Source: Gavia stellata (taxonomy: Eukaryota; Chordata; Aves; Gaviiformes; Gaviidae). From it: a stretch of 64,000 nt of DNA. The stretch spans positions 53,536,347 to 53,600,346 of the forward strand of contig NC_082598.1 in the NCBI RefSeq assembly GCF_030936135.1. The letters are read 5' to 3'. The notes beneath the pieces are model-generated. The model was given only the letters and a program-made list of their open reading frames with translations, was not told the origin of the DNA and searched no databases. The translations under genes and the position numbers were made by a program. Below, piece after piece: positions 26,178 through 36,916 of this stretch (its first letter is position 1; the number at the start of each line of letters is the position of its first letter).

Positions 26178-26320
26178 ATGCCCTTGCGAAGTTCTGGCAA
26201 GTTGAGCATGGAGACCAGAAAAGAAGATGGTGAGAGCACGGCACCTGCCCCTCCGCAGAAGAAGCTGTCCTGTCAGTGCCACCACCACTGTCCTGAGGAC
26301 TCAGTCAACAGCACCTGCAG
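26178..26320 (+). CDS. BMPR1B: BMPR1B coding exon 1: N-terminus and start of the ligand-binding domain
   Basis: Encodes residues 1-47 plus two bases of Ser48. The start [10 protein letters not shown] corresponds to the usual start of the 502-residue receptor. The region contains C32, C34, C38 and C47, the first cysteines of the three-finger activin-receptor fold, in the family pattern [11 protein letters not shown]. An Asn-Ser-Thr sequon at N44 could carry an N-glycan. From this Met there is no hydrophobic signal peptide: the first 30 residues are polar and charged. This fits the idea that a signal peptide comes from an upstream exon. The donor is AG|GTTTGT, weaker than consensus, and the intron phase is 2. 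The next exon begins with the C that completes Ser48, so the splice is unambiguous. Confidence 0.97.
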
Positions 26321-29300
26321 GTTTGTGGGATATATGTTTGGTGATAAAATATGGGAGAACCTATCTGTGGTAGCTCAGCAGTCCCAAGTCGGGTGTTGTA
26401 GTTTTTGTTTAAGCAGTAGTATGTAAACGAGTTGTTTATACATTGTGTCTAAAAATCAGAGGTAAGTTTTTTCCTAGATATCAGCTACATATTTACATTT
26501 TTATGTCAGGGTGTTTACATCTTTACAATTTCACATAATACTTGTATTAATTCATTGCATATGAAATATTCTGAAGGTAGGAGTTTGGTTTTAAAGGTGC
26601 ATGCAGTTAATGAGGAGACTTAATGGAGATATATTGAAATGTCAGTAAATGCTTATAAATTTATAATTACTCTCTATGGACACCATTTATAAGAACCCTG
26701 CTCTTGGTGTGTGTCCTTGCAATAGCTGAGCTGTCTTTTGTATGTCCTCAAGGCTTTGATTTTTTTTCTTGCTTCCATGCTAAAAGGAAAGTGATCTTTT
26801 TCTTGAGGTGAAGTGTTGAGTATTTTCTTATATTAGCTATAGTCTTCTGTTTGATTTTGTGTTCAGAGTACTACAAACTTCTCATTTGGCTTGGATTCTC
26901 AGATCCTTCTGCCTCCCTGGGGGAGAGGCATGTCCTCCTGTGCACCATCCCCTGCAGCTCAGCCTTGGTCAGGCTTGCACTGCCACTGCCTGAAGCAGCA
27001 GAGGTGATGAGAGTACCTGTGGTGGGACCAAGCTGCTATTCCCTGCGCCCCAAAAGCGGCTCTTGCTGGACACATACTATTGCTGTTGAATGAGGGTAGT
27101 GGTCAAACACCTCTGTCTTGGCTGGAGGTGCATGTACAGTTTGCTTTAGCTGCAGCAAAGTAGGGCTGAGCTCTTCATGAGGAATTTAAACTTTTCTGCT
27201 TACTTAGAGCAGGGAGGATACTGGAGATCTTCACCATCGGCTATGGCCTGGTGGAGTTGTGGGAATGTGAGAAGCATGGAGGCGGGGCACAGATGTGAGC
27301 ACAGCTGGACATGCCGGCTGGGTATGCAGTGCTGCTTGAGGTGAGACAGTCTAACATTGTGTCAGCTCTTCAAGGCAGTACATTAAGAAGATACACGGGG
27401 AAAGCCTAAGGTTGCTGAAGATACCGATGGCTTGGTTGGATTTTTGAGTGTTGTTTTGTAGCCTGACTTAATTCTGCCCAGCCTGCAGTTCCACACTGAA
27501 GCATATCAAAGTTCTGATGACAGCTGTAAATACCATTTCCCCTTTCTATCCTCTTCCTTCAAACCCATGCTCTAGCCAGGAGTTAGACCTAACTGCTCTC
27601 ACATGGCAGTCAGTTTAGAAAGCTGTAAAACCCCTCTCTGATACCAATTTGCAGATCCCCTGCAGCATGAATCAGCTGTTTCCTCTTCCTGCCCAGCAAG
27701 AGCCCCTGCTTTCACACGTGCTGTCTCACACACACAGTAACAGGGAAGTTGCAGGTGACTTAAATCCATGAATTAGGAAGCACAAAGGGATCCATGTTAA
27801 GGAACCCACTGAACAAGGTTTATACCCCAGCTGGGTAGGCCTGCTGTTGCACATTGCTTCACAGGCATCAATGACATTAAGTATTTTTCATATTACCAGG
27901 AACTATGAGTAAATGACCTATTAAAATGGATTTGTGCATTTTCCCCTCACTGCGATACTTTAAAGAAACTCTCTTCAGAGTCCCACTTACAGTGTCAAAT
28001 ACCAAACTTGGTTTTAGGTGTTAATGCCCAAGGATAGGCAGTTAAGTAGTAAAAAACCACAAAATTATAACCCCTTTTGTCTTCATAATCTTTGCACATT
28101 TCAGGCTTGAACGTTCTACTTGAGTGACAAAATTATTTTTTCCAATTTAGACATCAAAATAATAATTGAAACTGAAATTTACCCAGCAAATATTAATCAC
28201 TTTTCTGTCCAGGAAAATGGAAGCAGAAGACTTGCATTAGAGCTATTCCTCTTTCCTATCCTGTGCTGTCACCTGAGCAGTATCCACCTTGCCACTTGCC
28301 CAGTGAGCAACAGTGTAAGTGAAAATCGCTGAAGAGTTTGGAGTAATCCAAAACAAAAAATTCAAATTAACTTAAATTAAATACCCTGCCTTCATGGCTT
28401 GTCAGCAATATCCCTTTCAGGAGGGTGATCATTGCTGTGGCTCCCCCTGCCTTGGTGAGAGCTGCAGTGAGATACCAAGGACACAACACTCCTTGTTTTC
28501 CCTACATGTGCTTAACTGTTAGTCTGCAATGATTTGCTTCTTAAATTCCCTACTACATAGCTGAAATTATGGATGAAAAGTGAAGTGGGATGTTCCAGAG
28601 GGAAGAGGGTCCAAAATCTACTGTTGGGAAAGAGTAGTTATTAGGTCTCCGGTTGGCTGGCTGGGTTGAGACCAGGTTTCAAAAGATTTGACCAAGACCA
28701 ACCAGGTTAGCAGGGATTATTCATTCCCCCTGTGTTTTGGGATCATCCTACCAGTCAGGCAGTAACTTTCATATTTCATCCTAGCCCGAACGAGTGTTGG
28801 CACATTTTTAAAGCACTCGGGAATTCTCACTGATCCTCACTATAAAGGAAGTTTCCCCATACTGAAGTCCAAGCATTATTGATCACACTGTGTTTGTCTG
28901 AAGACTAAATGAACTGCTGCAAATTAAAAGTTATTGCATTAATTATCTGCTTCCCTCAGATGTAGCAACTAAAAGCCTTTTACATTTTATGTTTAAAAAA
29001 AAATCAAACCTCTTGTCAGCTCTATCAGTCTGTTAAGCTTTGGGCTGTGCCTGGACCTGCAGAGCTTGGACCTGCCAGCCCTTCAGGGACAAGCCAGCAT
29101 GTGCTGGGACACCCAAGGGCCTGACAGAGCCCTGACACCTGGAAGATTCACTGAGCACATCCATAGCCAGGGCTTGGGCTCTGGAGAGCATGGGGCACTG
29201 TCCCTATCGGGGCTCCCACCAAAGCAGGGAAGGTCTCTTGTGTGCCCAGGAGCAAGGGGGGCTCTGAAAGTTCAATGGGAAAGTGTTTCCAGCTGCGTTG

Positions 29301-31620
29301 AAATTGAAACTCTCAGAATAAAATAGCTAGTCCTAGTGAAATCACCATTAAAATTTCTCATAAAAGCAGTCTGCCATCCCACCTGAAGATTTTGCTCTGC
29401 TACCCCAGGTATTTATCTATTAAAGTGTAGATCCTGCCTGTAGTGCCAGTAGTTGGAATGTTTATACAAAAATGAGGACATCTGGTGGCCATTTAAAATC
29501 CTCTCCATGACTGTATTTTTAGAAATTTAAAAGTCAATATTCTTTAACCACATCTGTATCAAATCCTCTAACAACCTGCTGTGTTCCTAGGCAGAATTTT
29601 CCTTTCTTTATACTTCCACAGCTTAAGTCCAATAATACTTTAGGGAGCTAAGGATAACACTGCAGCTTAAAAGGCAGGTTGCTTTCTATATCAACAGAAA
29701 AGCAGTAGCTGTAGTTAGAGCTTGCTTTAAAACTGGGGCAATCCACAAGCACAACAAGTTTGGGAAGACTCATTAGAAGATCATCTCATCAAGAGAGGGT
29801 CAGTGCCAGGGAGCAGTGAAAGGGGGCCAAGCCAGGAGCTGAGGGTGATGCTGGGGCCAGCCATATCCTCACCCACAAGGACCCCCTTTCCCCAAGGGTA
29901 CCTGAGCACAATGGGCAGAGTTGGCTCCCTCGATGGCCCTTCCCAGGGCTAGTAGTGATCTGGATCCGGGCAGGAGATGGGGCTGGAGACACACACTCCT
30001 GTACCATCACTTAGGGAGGGACACAATGCTCAGACCTGGGCTTAAATGGAGCCCCTGAGCAGGGGGCGTGTATGGGTGGGGGGTCCCAGATGGGGCCACT
30101 CCGGGCAATTGAAGCTCATTAGTGCGCTCAGGACCCTGACAATTAAGATCTTTGCAGAAGGTTTGTAATCCTCTGCTTGTAAAGGGTGTGTTAACCTGCA
30201 GCATGTTGAAACTTTGCTCTTCTTTCTGAGCATCTGTGCAATTCATAAAAGGCTTTCAGTAAAGAAGCTCAAAGCTGCTTTGAACACAACCAGGACCTTG
30301 TTTTACTGTTCCATTTCAAGCTTTGTGTGTACAAAGTGAATGCACGGGCAGTTGTGTCTAATCATAATTAATTGCATATTTTAAAAAGTAGTGTTAGATT
30401 TAATTGGCTTTGACTGTAATGGGATTGCAGTAAAGGCAGAGGCTCATTAGGTGCCTTGTTGCACTCTATTTTTCATTCACAAATAAATGCTGACAGTTTT
30501 AAAGATTGGGCTGATAGAGTTTATTTTCTTATGTATTGCCTACTGGTCTTGATTGTGTTTCTGCCCAACTGTGTCTTGAGGTAGCTTTGGTTATCTAAAG
30601 CAATAAAATAATTAAGTTGCTTTTTTAGTGTTACCAGAGGTGATAATTCACTTGAGTGATGTTATTTTCATTCTCCTGTTCTCCAGATGATAGGATTGAA
30701 TTTTCTTTGTAATTTGGTATGTAGAAGGAAGACGACATCAACAGTGGGCCAAAGCACCGAGTTCAGGCAACTTGTCTTTTAAGCAACTTTAATTCTTAGG
30801 GTAAAGTTGAACATTTTCTGATAAAGCAGCTATGATGAGATCTTAAAAGTTAGCCTTTTGATTTTTTTGATGTTTATTTTTTAATGCAATCCTTTATACA
30901 GCGCTGTACCGGCAGCAGTTAGGTCCTCTTTGATGATTAAAACAAAAAAACAAAGGTCAACAGAGACAAATTCTTCCAAGCTCTAGTCTTTCCTTGCCCC
31001 CTCTGCCAGGGCCGTACGTCTCTTACGTGGCTCAGCAGGTGACTTCGCCCCAAGTTTTAAACTGAAACTCAATGTTCCCCTCCCACGCTTTTCAACTGCC
31101 TCAGAAATCCCTTGTTCTTAGTTTTGTTCAGGGCTTGCCCATTAGGTGTTTAATATAAACCTTAAGCTAAATAGTAATGCAAGTCCAGTCTCCCTGTACT
31201 GAGACCTGTTGCATTACTCTCAGTTTTTCAGCATGTGGGAGTACTTTGGTGTTACTGTGCAGAAAGTGCTGGAATACCTAAGACTTCCCTTGAGTATTGA
31301 ATTTACTTACACCAAAAAAAATTCCAAAACATCAAATATCCATGTTAACTCTGTCCTAGCATTAAGAAGAAGCTACATCATACAAATGGAACTGCAGTGT
31401 AATCTTAAGGTCAAGTGAAAGAAAACATTTGGTCTGTTTAAATTTTGGAGACAAAAGAAAGGAATAAAAGAACAAGGGAAAAGGAAAAGAGGAAGATGAG
31501 TAGCTTTATTTTGACTATTTGCTTCTTCATAGCTCTCACATCTACTGAGATGGATTTTTGCCCATAAGGGAAAGGTGGTGCTACAGAGCCCTGGTAAAAA
31601 TGCAGAGGTGCCTGTGCTTG

Positions 31621-31675
31621 GTGCTATTGCCATACCCCAAGTTGTGCTATTGCCATACCCCAAGTTGTGCGATTG
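31621..31675. repeat. 23-bp tandem repeat, 2.4 copies
   Basis: The unit GTGCTATTGCCATACCCCAA plus GTT fills 31621-31643 and repeats perfectly at 31644-31666. It is followed by a decayed partial third copy (GTGCGATTG). Perfect identity of the two units suggests a recent duplication. Confidence 0.95.
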
Positions 31676-31839
31676 GGTCTCTAGACCTGTCAAATCTCAT
31701 ATACTCAGCACGAAGCCTGGACAGTTTCTAGGGCTCTCCCTCACAGCTGGGCATAATGGCTAGTTTTCTGTGTTGTGACCCCACGTGTCAGGGAGAACTG
31801 TTTGATCTGATTTGTGATTTAGTAGAACAATGCAAGACA

Positions 31840-32090
31840 TGTTTGGTGGGCCGGGTCATATCTCCATCCTGGGAGAATAGTATGGGCAGGTAGTATAAAG
31901 AAACTGTTGATTGATAGACCTATATATGATAGATGAAAAGATGCTCTGCTAGGATGCATTGGGTACCCTCCTGTCTCTCTCTGTGTCGGGTCATCACTGA
32001 GCACCCAGAAAGCCAAAAGGTACCATGCACAGCAGAGCGTGCGTGGTGGGACCAGCATCGCCATCTTGGAGACTAGTGTGGCCAGCAACC
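31840..32090. repeat. Unidentified element with a duplicated motif of about 45 bp
   Basis: Two similar segments lie about 200 bases apart in the same orientation. Near 31840-31885 the motif runs GGTGGG, then CATATCTCCATCCTGGGAGA, then AGTATGGGCAG. Near 32045-32090 it runs GGTGGG, then CATCGCCATCTTGGAGAC, then AGTGTGGCCAG. This could be a solo LTR or other old repeat with internal duplication. I cannot name the family, and I see no flanking duplication or protein-coding remnant that would prove it. Confidence 0.35.
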
Positions 32091-35000
32091 GTGGCCCGCT
32101 GTGAGCCAGCTGCTTTGCTTTGGTACACCTGTATGTCTCCCCTTGCCTTCAGAGTAGCTGTGCAAACATCTGAAGGTGCATCTGGCTCAACAACTGCGTA
32201 ATGCTCTTCTCGCTTGGTTTCATGTTACTTCCCTGATGCACAGCCGCTAGCTATACTATTTTTTCTGAAAAATTAGCCTGTGTTGAACACATTTACAGTA
32301 ACTCTTTGTTTTATGGATGGTGTCCAAAGACAGTGTTTTGCTAAATTTGGTCTTCCTCATCTTCCTTAAGTGAAGGATGCGACAAAATACGTGAATTAGA
32401 TGCAGATTAGGAGTCAGCCAGTTTTTGAATTAGATTATTTCAGCCAGTCTTTACAGAAGAATATGAAGTTCCCAGTTTCTGTACATAATATAATCTAAAA
32501 TTTTTTGATAATTTTTAAAAACAGTGCAGAAACTTGTCATGTTGCTTTGGATGGAAGTGAAAAGATGCTGTAGCTCTCTCTGATACCAAAACCAGGAGTA
32601 TAAAGAAGAGGAGTGGGCAAAAATAATAATGCTCATATAGATTCAATTGCAAATAAAGATAAGGAATCTTTTCATCAAGTTATTTAACCCATCTATTTGT
32701 GATAGGCACTGAACAAGGGAAAGATGTTGCTTTTCCAAGTTCTATATTGGCATCCCTGGCTGCGTAGCATACACAGAGAGCAGGACAGGCAATCTTCAGC
32801 AGTCAAGTTTTGGTAGCTGGGGTATCGCATCTTCTGTGAGAAATGGCTCTTGGCCAGTGAGGACATCTGTGTGAGCAGCTGCAAAGCTGTTGGCCTCTGT
32901 TCCTCTCTTCTGACATTTAGTAAAGGGCTCAGTTAAGATCACCTCTTTCTTTCTGGTAATCTGTAATTGTCCAGCACCTTCTACATCAGCGTCTGTCAGT
33001 GTTTCCACTATTAACTCCCTCTATTTTCCTGGCATTTGACTTGGCTGTAAAAATTCACTCTTGGCAAATATGTGACATACCAAATCTGTGCTTATTAGTG
33101 ATCACATCCAAAATGTATTTAATTGCTCTCCTGCACCATACTCAAATAAGATGATGCTTTAGTGGAAGAGGTTAGTGGATGTGTACGAGGAAGTATTCAG
33201 TAACATTAGGTTGAGTTCCTTCTTTACACAGCATTCACAGAATCAAATTATGCAGAATTCAAATTACAGAGTTTAAGTCATTCTATACTACAGATTTTTG
33301 CTAGGAAGTGGAGAATAGGTTTTCCGTATTGCTTTGTGTGTATCAGCGATGTACATATGTTTCTATTTGTGCAGTCACCAAAATAAACATAAAATTGGAG
33401 ACGATGCAGACTTATCTGACTTGTTTCTGACTTGTTATACTAGAACAGTTTCATTTCTACCATAGGCAGGTACGAGGTAGGTTAATCAATAAAACAGGAG
33501 AGGTATGCCCTGCCCTTTACTTGCAGCGTGAGGTCCATCTGACAGCCTGTGAACCAGGAGAAGGGGGCGGGAGGGGGGGAGTGGGTAAGAAATACTTCTT
33601 TCTTTTCGGAAGAGTGCCTTCTACCTCTCGTCCAAACACCTGAGAAATTTTTAGTAAGAGAATGAGTTCTTACGTTGCATGAAAACTTTTTATTTTGTTT
33701 TTTTTCTTAGAGGTAGAAACAAGTGGTACCAATGTTTATTCTGCTCAGCATTGCCATTTTTAATTGTCTCACACTTTTCCTTCATTAATCTACCATTACT
33801 GTAAAGAACATGAATTATCCTCATTGTTGGAGCTTTATAACTTTTCTGTTTTGCTCTATCCAACCTAATTTTGTTTGTCTTTTTAAATTTGGAATAAAAT
33901 TTCCAGAGGGACTAAAGTGCTCTAGAAGCCTGAATTTAATTTTCAGAAATGAGCTAAGAATCAGAGTCCCATGGCAAGTCAGAAAAAAAAAAGTCGTAAA
34001 ACTGCTGACTTCCTGCTTCTTTTTTTCCCTTTTGCAAAAAATTTGACTTTTCCTTCCCCTGCTTTCCTTTGGTGAACTGAGCATTTTGATTTTTGCTGGG
34101 GACTGTTAGCTGTGGAGTTCATTTTTGTGTTTCACTTGATTGCAATTTATTGTTTTGTTGCTCTGTCCCCTGGGTTAAACTTACTCATTACTTTGAATCA
34201 AAGGCACCATGCAAACAAATAAAATCTAATCTAATATTCTACTCTAATGGATTCCTTACAGTCTCTCTTCTTGGCAATCCTATTGTTCCTATCTTTTAAG
34301 CTTAAGCAATGAAATCAAGGTGGTTGTTGCCCAGAAGGGTTGCTGTCTCCCTTGCCTTGCTCGTATGCGCAATGTCAAAGAAGGGTAGAAGTCATGGCTT
34401 GCTTCTCCGAGAAGGTAATTTGTAATGTGCAACTGGTTACTTTTCAAATCCAGAAGTCAATAACCCGTGATAGATTGTTATTGGAAGTAATAAGCTTACT
34501 GTGGCTAGACCCTGCACCACTAATATAAAAATATGCCACAGCAAATGTTTGACATGATCCTATCCAGTATCTCTCTGTCGTGTAGCTAATACTTACAAAT
34601 TGTGTTTATCTCTTATATGTGTAACTGTGCCTCTTGTTTCCTACATCTTTATTGCCTTTGCTGTTGTTGCTCTGTTAGACTCTCCTTTCATTCAAGTAAG
34701 GAGCAAATCATCTGAAATTTTGCTGTGTTTAAATTTTCTAATCCTTTTTTCTTTTTATTTCCTTGTTTTAACTGAGTTTGTTTCTTCTCTTCTGAAAAAT
34801 ACTCATTGCACGTAATAACCAGTGTTATTTCCCTGGGGAAATAACAAAATATTTTATTTTTATGTGACTTAAATGTCTTATATTAAAGAGTTTTTTCTCT
34901 ATTTTTGGATCCTCTTCCTGCAGATCAGTCAATTTGTGTTTCTTACACATGTTACGTATCTCCCTCAGAGTGCTGAGAAATTAATGTACAGCAGTCTCAG

Positions 35001-35735
35001 TAAAATGCAGCCTCCCTTTTTGTGCCCTCCTCCCCCTCTTTCCCTAGCATTCAGGCATTTGACCTTCATTGAGGAAGGGCATTTATCACCAGCACCATCT
35101 AGCCATCTGTTAGTATACTTGTCCTCCCTGGTGCACATTCTTGTAAACGGAAGCATTATGGATCACTTTAGGCTTATAACCCGAGTAAACAGTTATGAAG
35201 GATGTTGATGATAACTCAAGGACTCACACACAAGAGTGTCGCAGTTTGTAATATGGTTAAAACAGGAATCACAAATCACTCTTAATAATATTTTACGTTT
35301 AGTGTCTCAAAAATGTTTCTTTCTTCAGGTGTCCACCATGGTGCAAATATCCATGCCTTGTTCCCACGCACAAGGCAGACCTGCTGTAGCATTGATGCTT
35401 GCGTTTGTATAGGTCTCCAAAGTCTTAACACACTAATGACCATAGGCGGAGAATTGAGATGTTTGTTAGTGGGGTGTATAGCTGTGAAATGTTGGAAAGG
35501 TAAGTGTGTCAACTCCAAGGCAGAGCCTCCTTTGTGTGTGGAAGAGCTGGTCCGCAGCGCTGTTGGCTGTTGGACTGCATTGCGTGAGGTTGCCTTGGGT
35601 GCCTGAGCCTTCCAGCCTGCCTTAGTACGTCGATTTGTTAATGGCAGTTTTGCCATTTGCAAAGTTTAAGACTATATTCAGCAGCACATTTTTTACTTCA
35701 GAGCCTTTTCCTGATTCATTCTTTGCAATCCGCAG

Positions 35736-35838
35736 CACCGATGGCTACTGCTTCACCATAATAGAAGAAGATGAGTCTGGTGGACATTTAGTCACCAAGG
35801 GATGTCTTGGATTGGAGGGCTCGGACTTCCAGTGTCGG
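35736..35838 (+). CDS. BMPR1B: BMPR1B coding exon 2: middle of the ligand-binding domain
   Basis: Completes Ser48 and encodes residues 49-82, TDGYCFT through FQCR. It contributes C53, C71 and C81 of the ten-cysteine ectodomain and includes the conserved [12 protein letters not shown] segment. This part of the fold forms the central finger that contacts BMP/GDF ligand. The stretch [10 protein letters not shown] (61-70) differs from the mammalian sequence as I recall it and is where the family varies most between classes. The acceptor is CCGCAG and the donor CGG|GTAAGA, both strong. Length is 103 nt, starting in phase 2 and ending in phase 0. The open frame seen beyond the donor (to 35880) is intronic. 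Confidence 0.98.
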
Positions 35839-36813
35839 GTAAGAAAGCATTTGCTGCCAGAGTGTCGCTTGGCTTTTTGATAGCTTTCAACTGAAGTGCG
35901 GTCAACAGACAATACTATGTCCATGTTTTTCACTTCTGTTCATTTGGCAGATAGTTGCTCCGCATTGATTGCTGAGGGGAGTGCATTTGTATCCCCGAAT
36001 GGTGATATTATAGCTGCTCCTAACAATAACTTAAGTTTTTGGTTTTGGCAGTGCTGTTACTAGCAAGACTCCCGCTCAGAGGAAGTTTCAATTTAGAGAA
36101 ATGCATTCTAATTCCTGAAGTCTCCACGGTAGCTAAAGTTAGTTGGGATGTTATTGGGTGGACCGCAGCAACTGTTATTTCTTACATGCGGTTGCACTTT
36201 GGTTTTGGCTTTCTGGTGCCAGAAATTCCCTTCAAGTACAGTGATCACCTGACGGAGAGCAAATCTCACTGCAGGAATGGAAGGGGTATGGGCAATGGAG
36301 CAAGGTGGCTCTAAAGTGTTTGCCTTTCCTAACATTAACCTTAAATGATTTTACACGAGTACAGGAACAGTCTAACCGTCAAGGTCCGTGGAAGGTATTT
36401 TACCTAGCTTCCCATGAAAGCAGAAGCATCAGCTAAATTAGTCCACCCAGAATTCCTGTATTATTCTGGCTAAACTGTTTTGAATAGCCACGTTAACTTA
36501 TCTTTGTAATATAAGTCTAACTGATGGACCTATGTGACTTTCACCATTCTGTCTTGCACCATTGGAGTCAATCAGTCCCTTCTGCAGCACTAGGGCACCA
36601 GCAGAAATACGTTAGGGGTGAATTCATCTCTTAATTGTCTAGGTGAAATGTTGCTGGATACGCTCGGTGGCGTATCTTACTTCACACATCCTAAAAATCT
36701 GTAACAGACTGCAGTCCAGCTAGCAAGCACATCTTTCTCTCAAGTGCCGGAATGACCGTGTGTATTTACAACACAGATAATTACTTTGTCTTCTATCAAA
36801 TTGTTTGTTGCAG
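35839..36813 (+). other. BMPR1B: Intron between coding exons 2 and 3 (975 bp)
   Basis: Starts GTAAGA and ends GTTGCAG. Nothing beyond splice signals and ordinary AT-rich sequence is visible; a 91-codon frame at 36039-36314 is not recognisable. Confidence 0.92.
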
Positions 36814-36916
36814 GACACCCCTATTCCACACCAAAGAAGATCTATTGAATGTTGCACAGGCCAAGATTACTGTAACAAACACCTTCACCCTACACTGCCA
36901 CCACTGAAAAATCGAG
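36814..36916 (+). CDS. BMPR1B: BMPR1B coding exon 3: end of the ligand-binding domain
   Basis: Encodes residues 83-116 plus one base of Asp117: [10 protein letters not shown], then IECC, the C-terminal cysteine box CCTGQDYCN, and [12 protein letters not shown]95, C96 and C102 complete the ten cysteines; the CC-x5-CN box is diagnostic of activin/BMP/TGF-beta receptor ectodomains. The box interior (TGQDY) differs from the mammalian residues I recall at this site and looks avian. The proline-rich LPPLKNR begins the short stalk before the membrane. The acceptor is TTGCAG and the donor CGAG|GTAAGG. Length is 103 nt, phase 0 to 1. Confidence 0.98.

Larger units (their letters stand above)
26321..35735 (+). 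other. BMPR1B: Intron between coding exons 1 and 2 (9415 bp)
   Basis: Begins GTTTGT and ends with CCGCAG. No coding exon is recognised inside it. Noted contents: GC-rich but CpG-poor stretches at about 29040-29330 and 29790-30130; an ATTA-rich segment at about 30340-30530 that could be a conserved element; a 23-bp tandem repeat at 31621-31675; and a duplicated motif of unknown origin at 31840-32090. A hydrophobic 71-codon frame at 34600-34815 is T-rich chance sequence. Confidence 0.9.

Noticed and set aside
34600..34815. Hydrophobic 71-codon frame resembling a membrane protein
   Set aside because: T-rich intronic DNA encodes Phe/Leu/Ile by default; no conserved motif.
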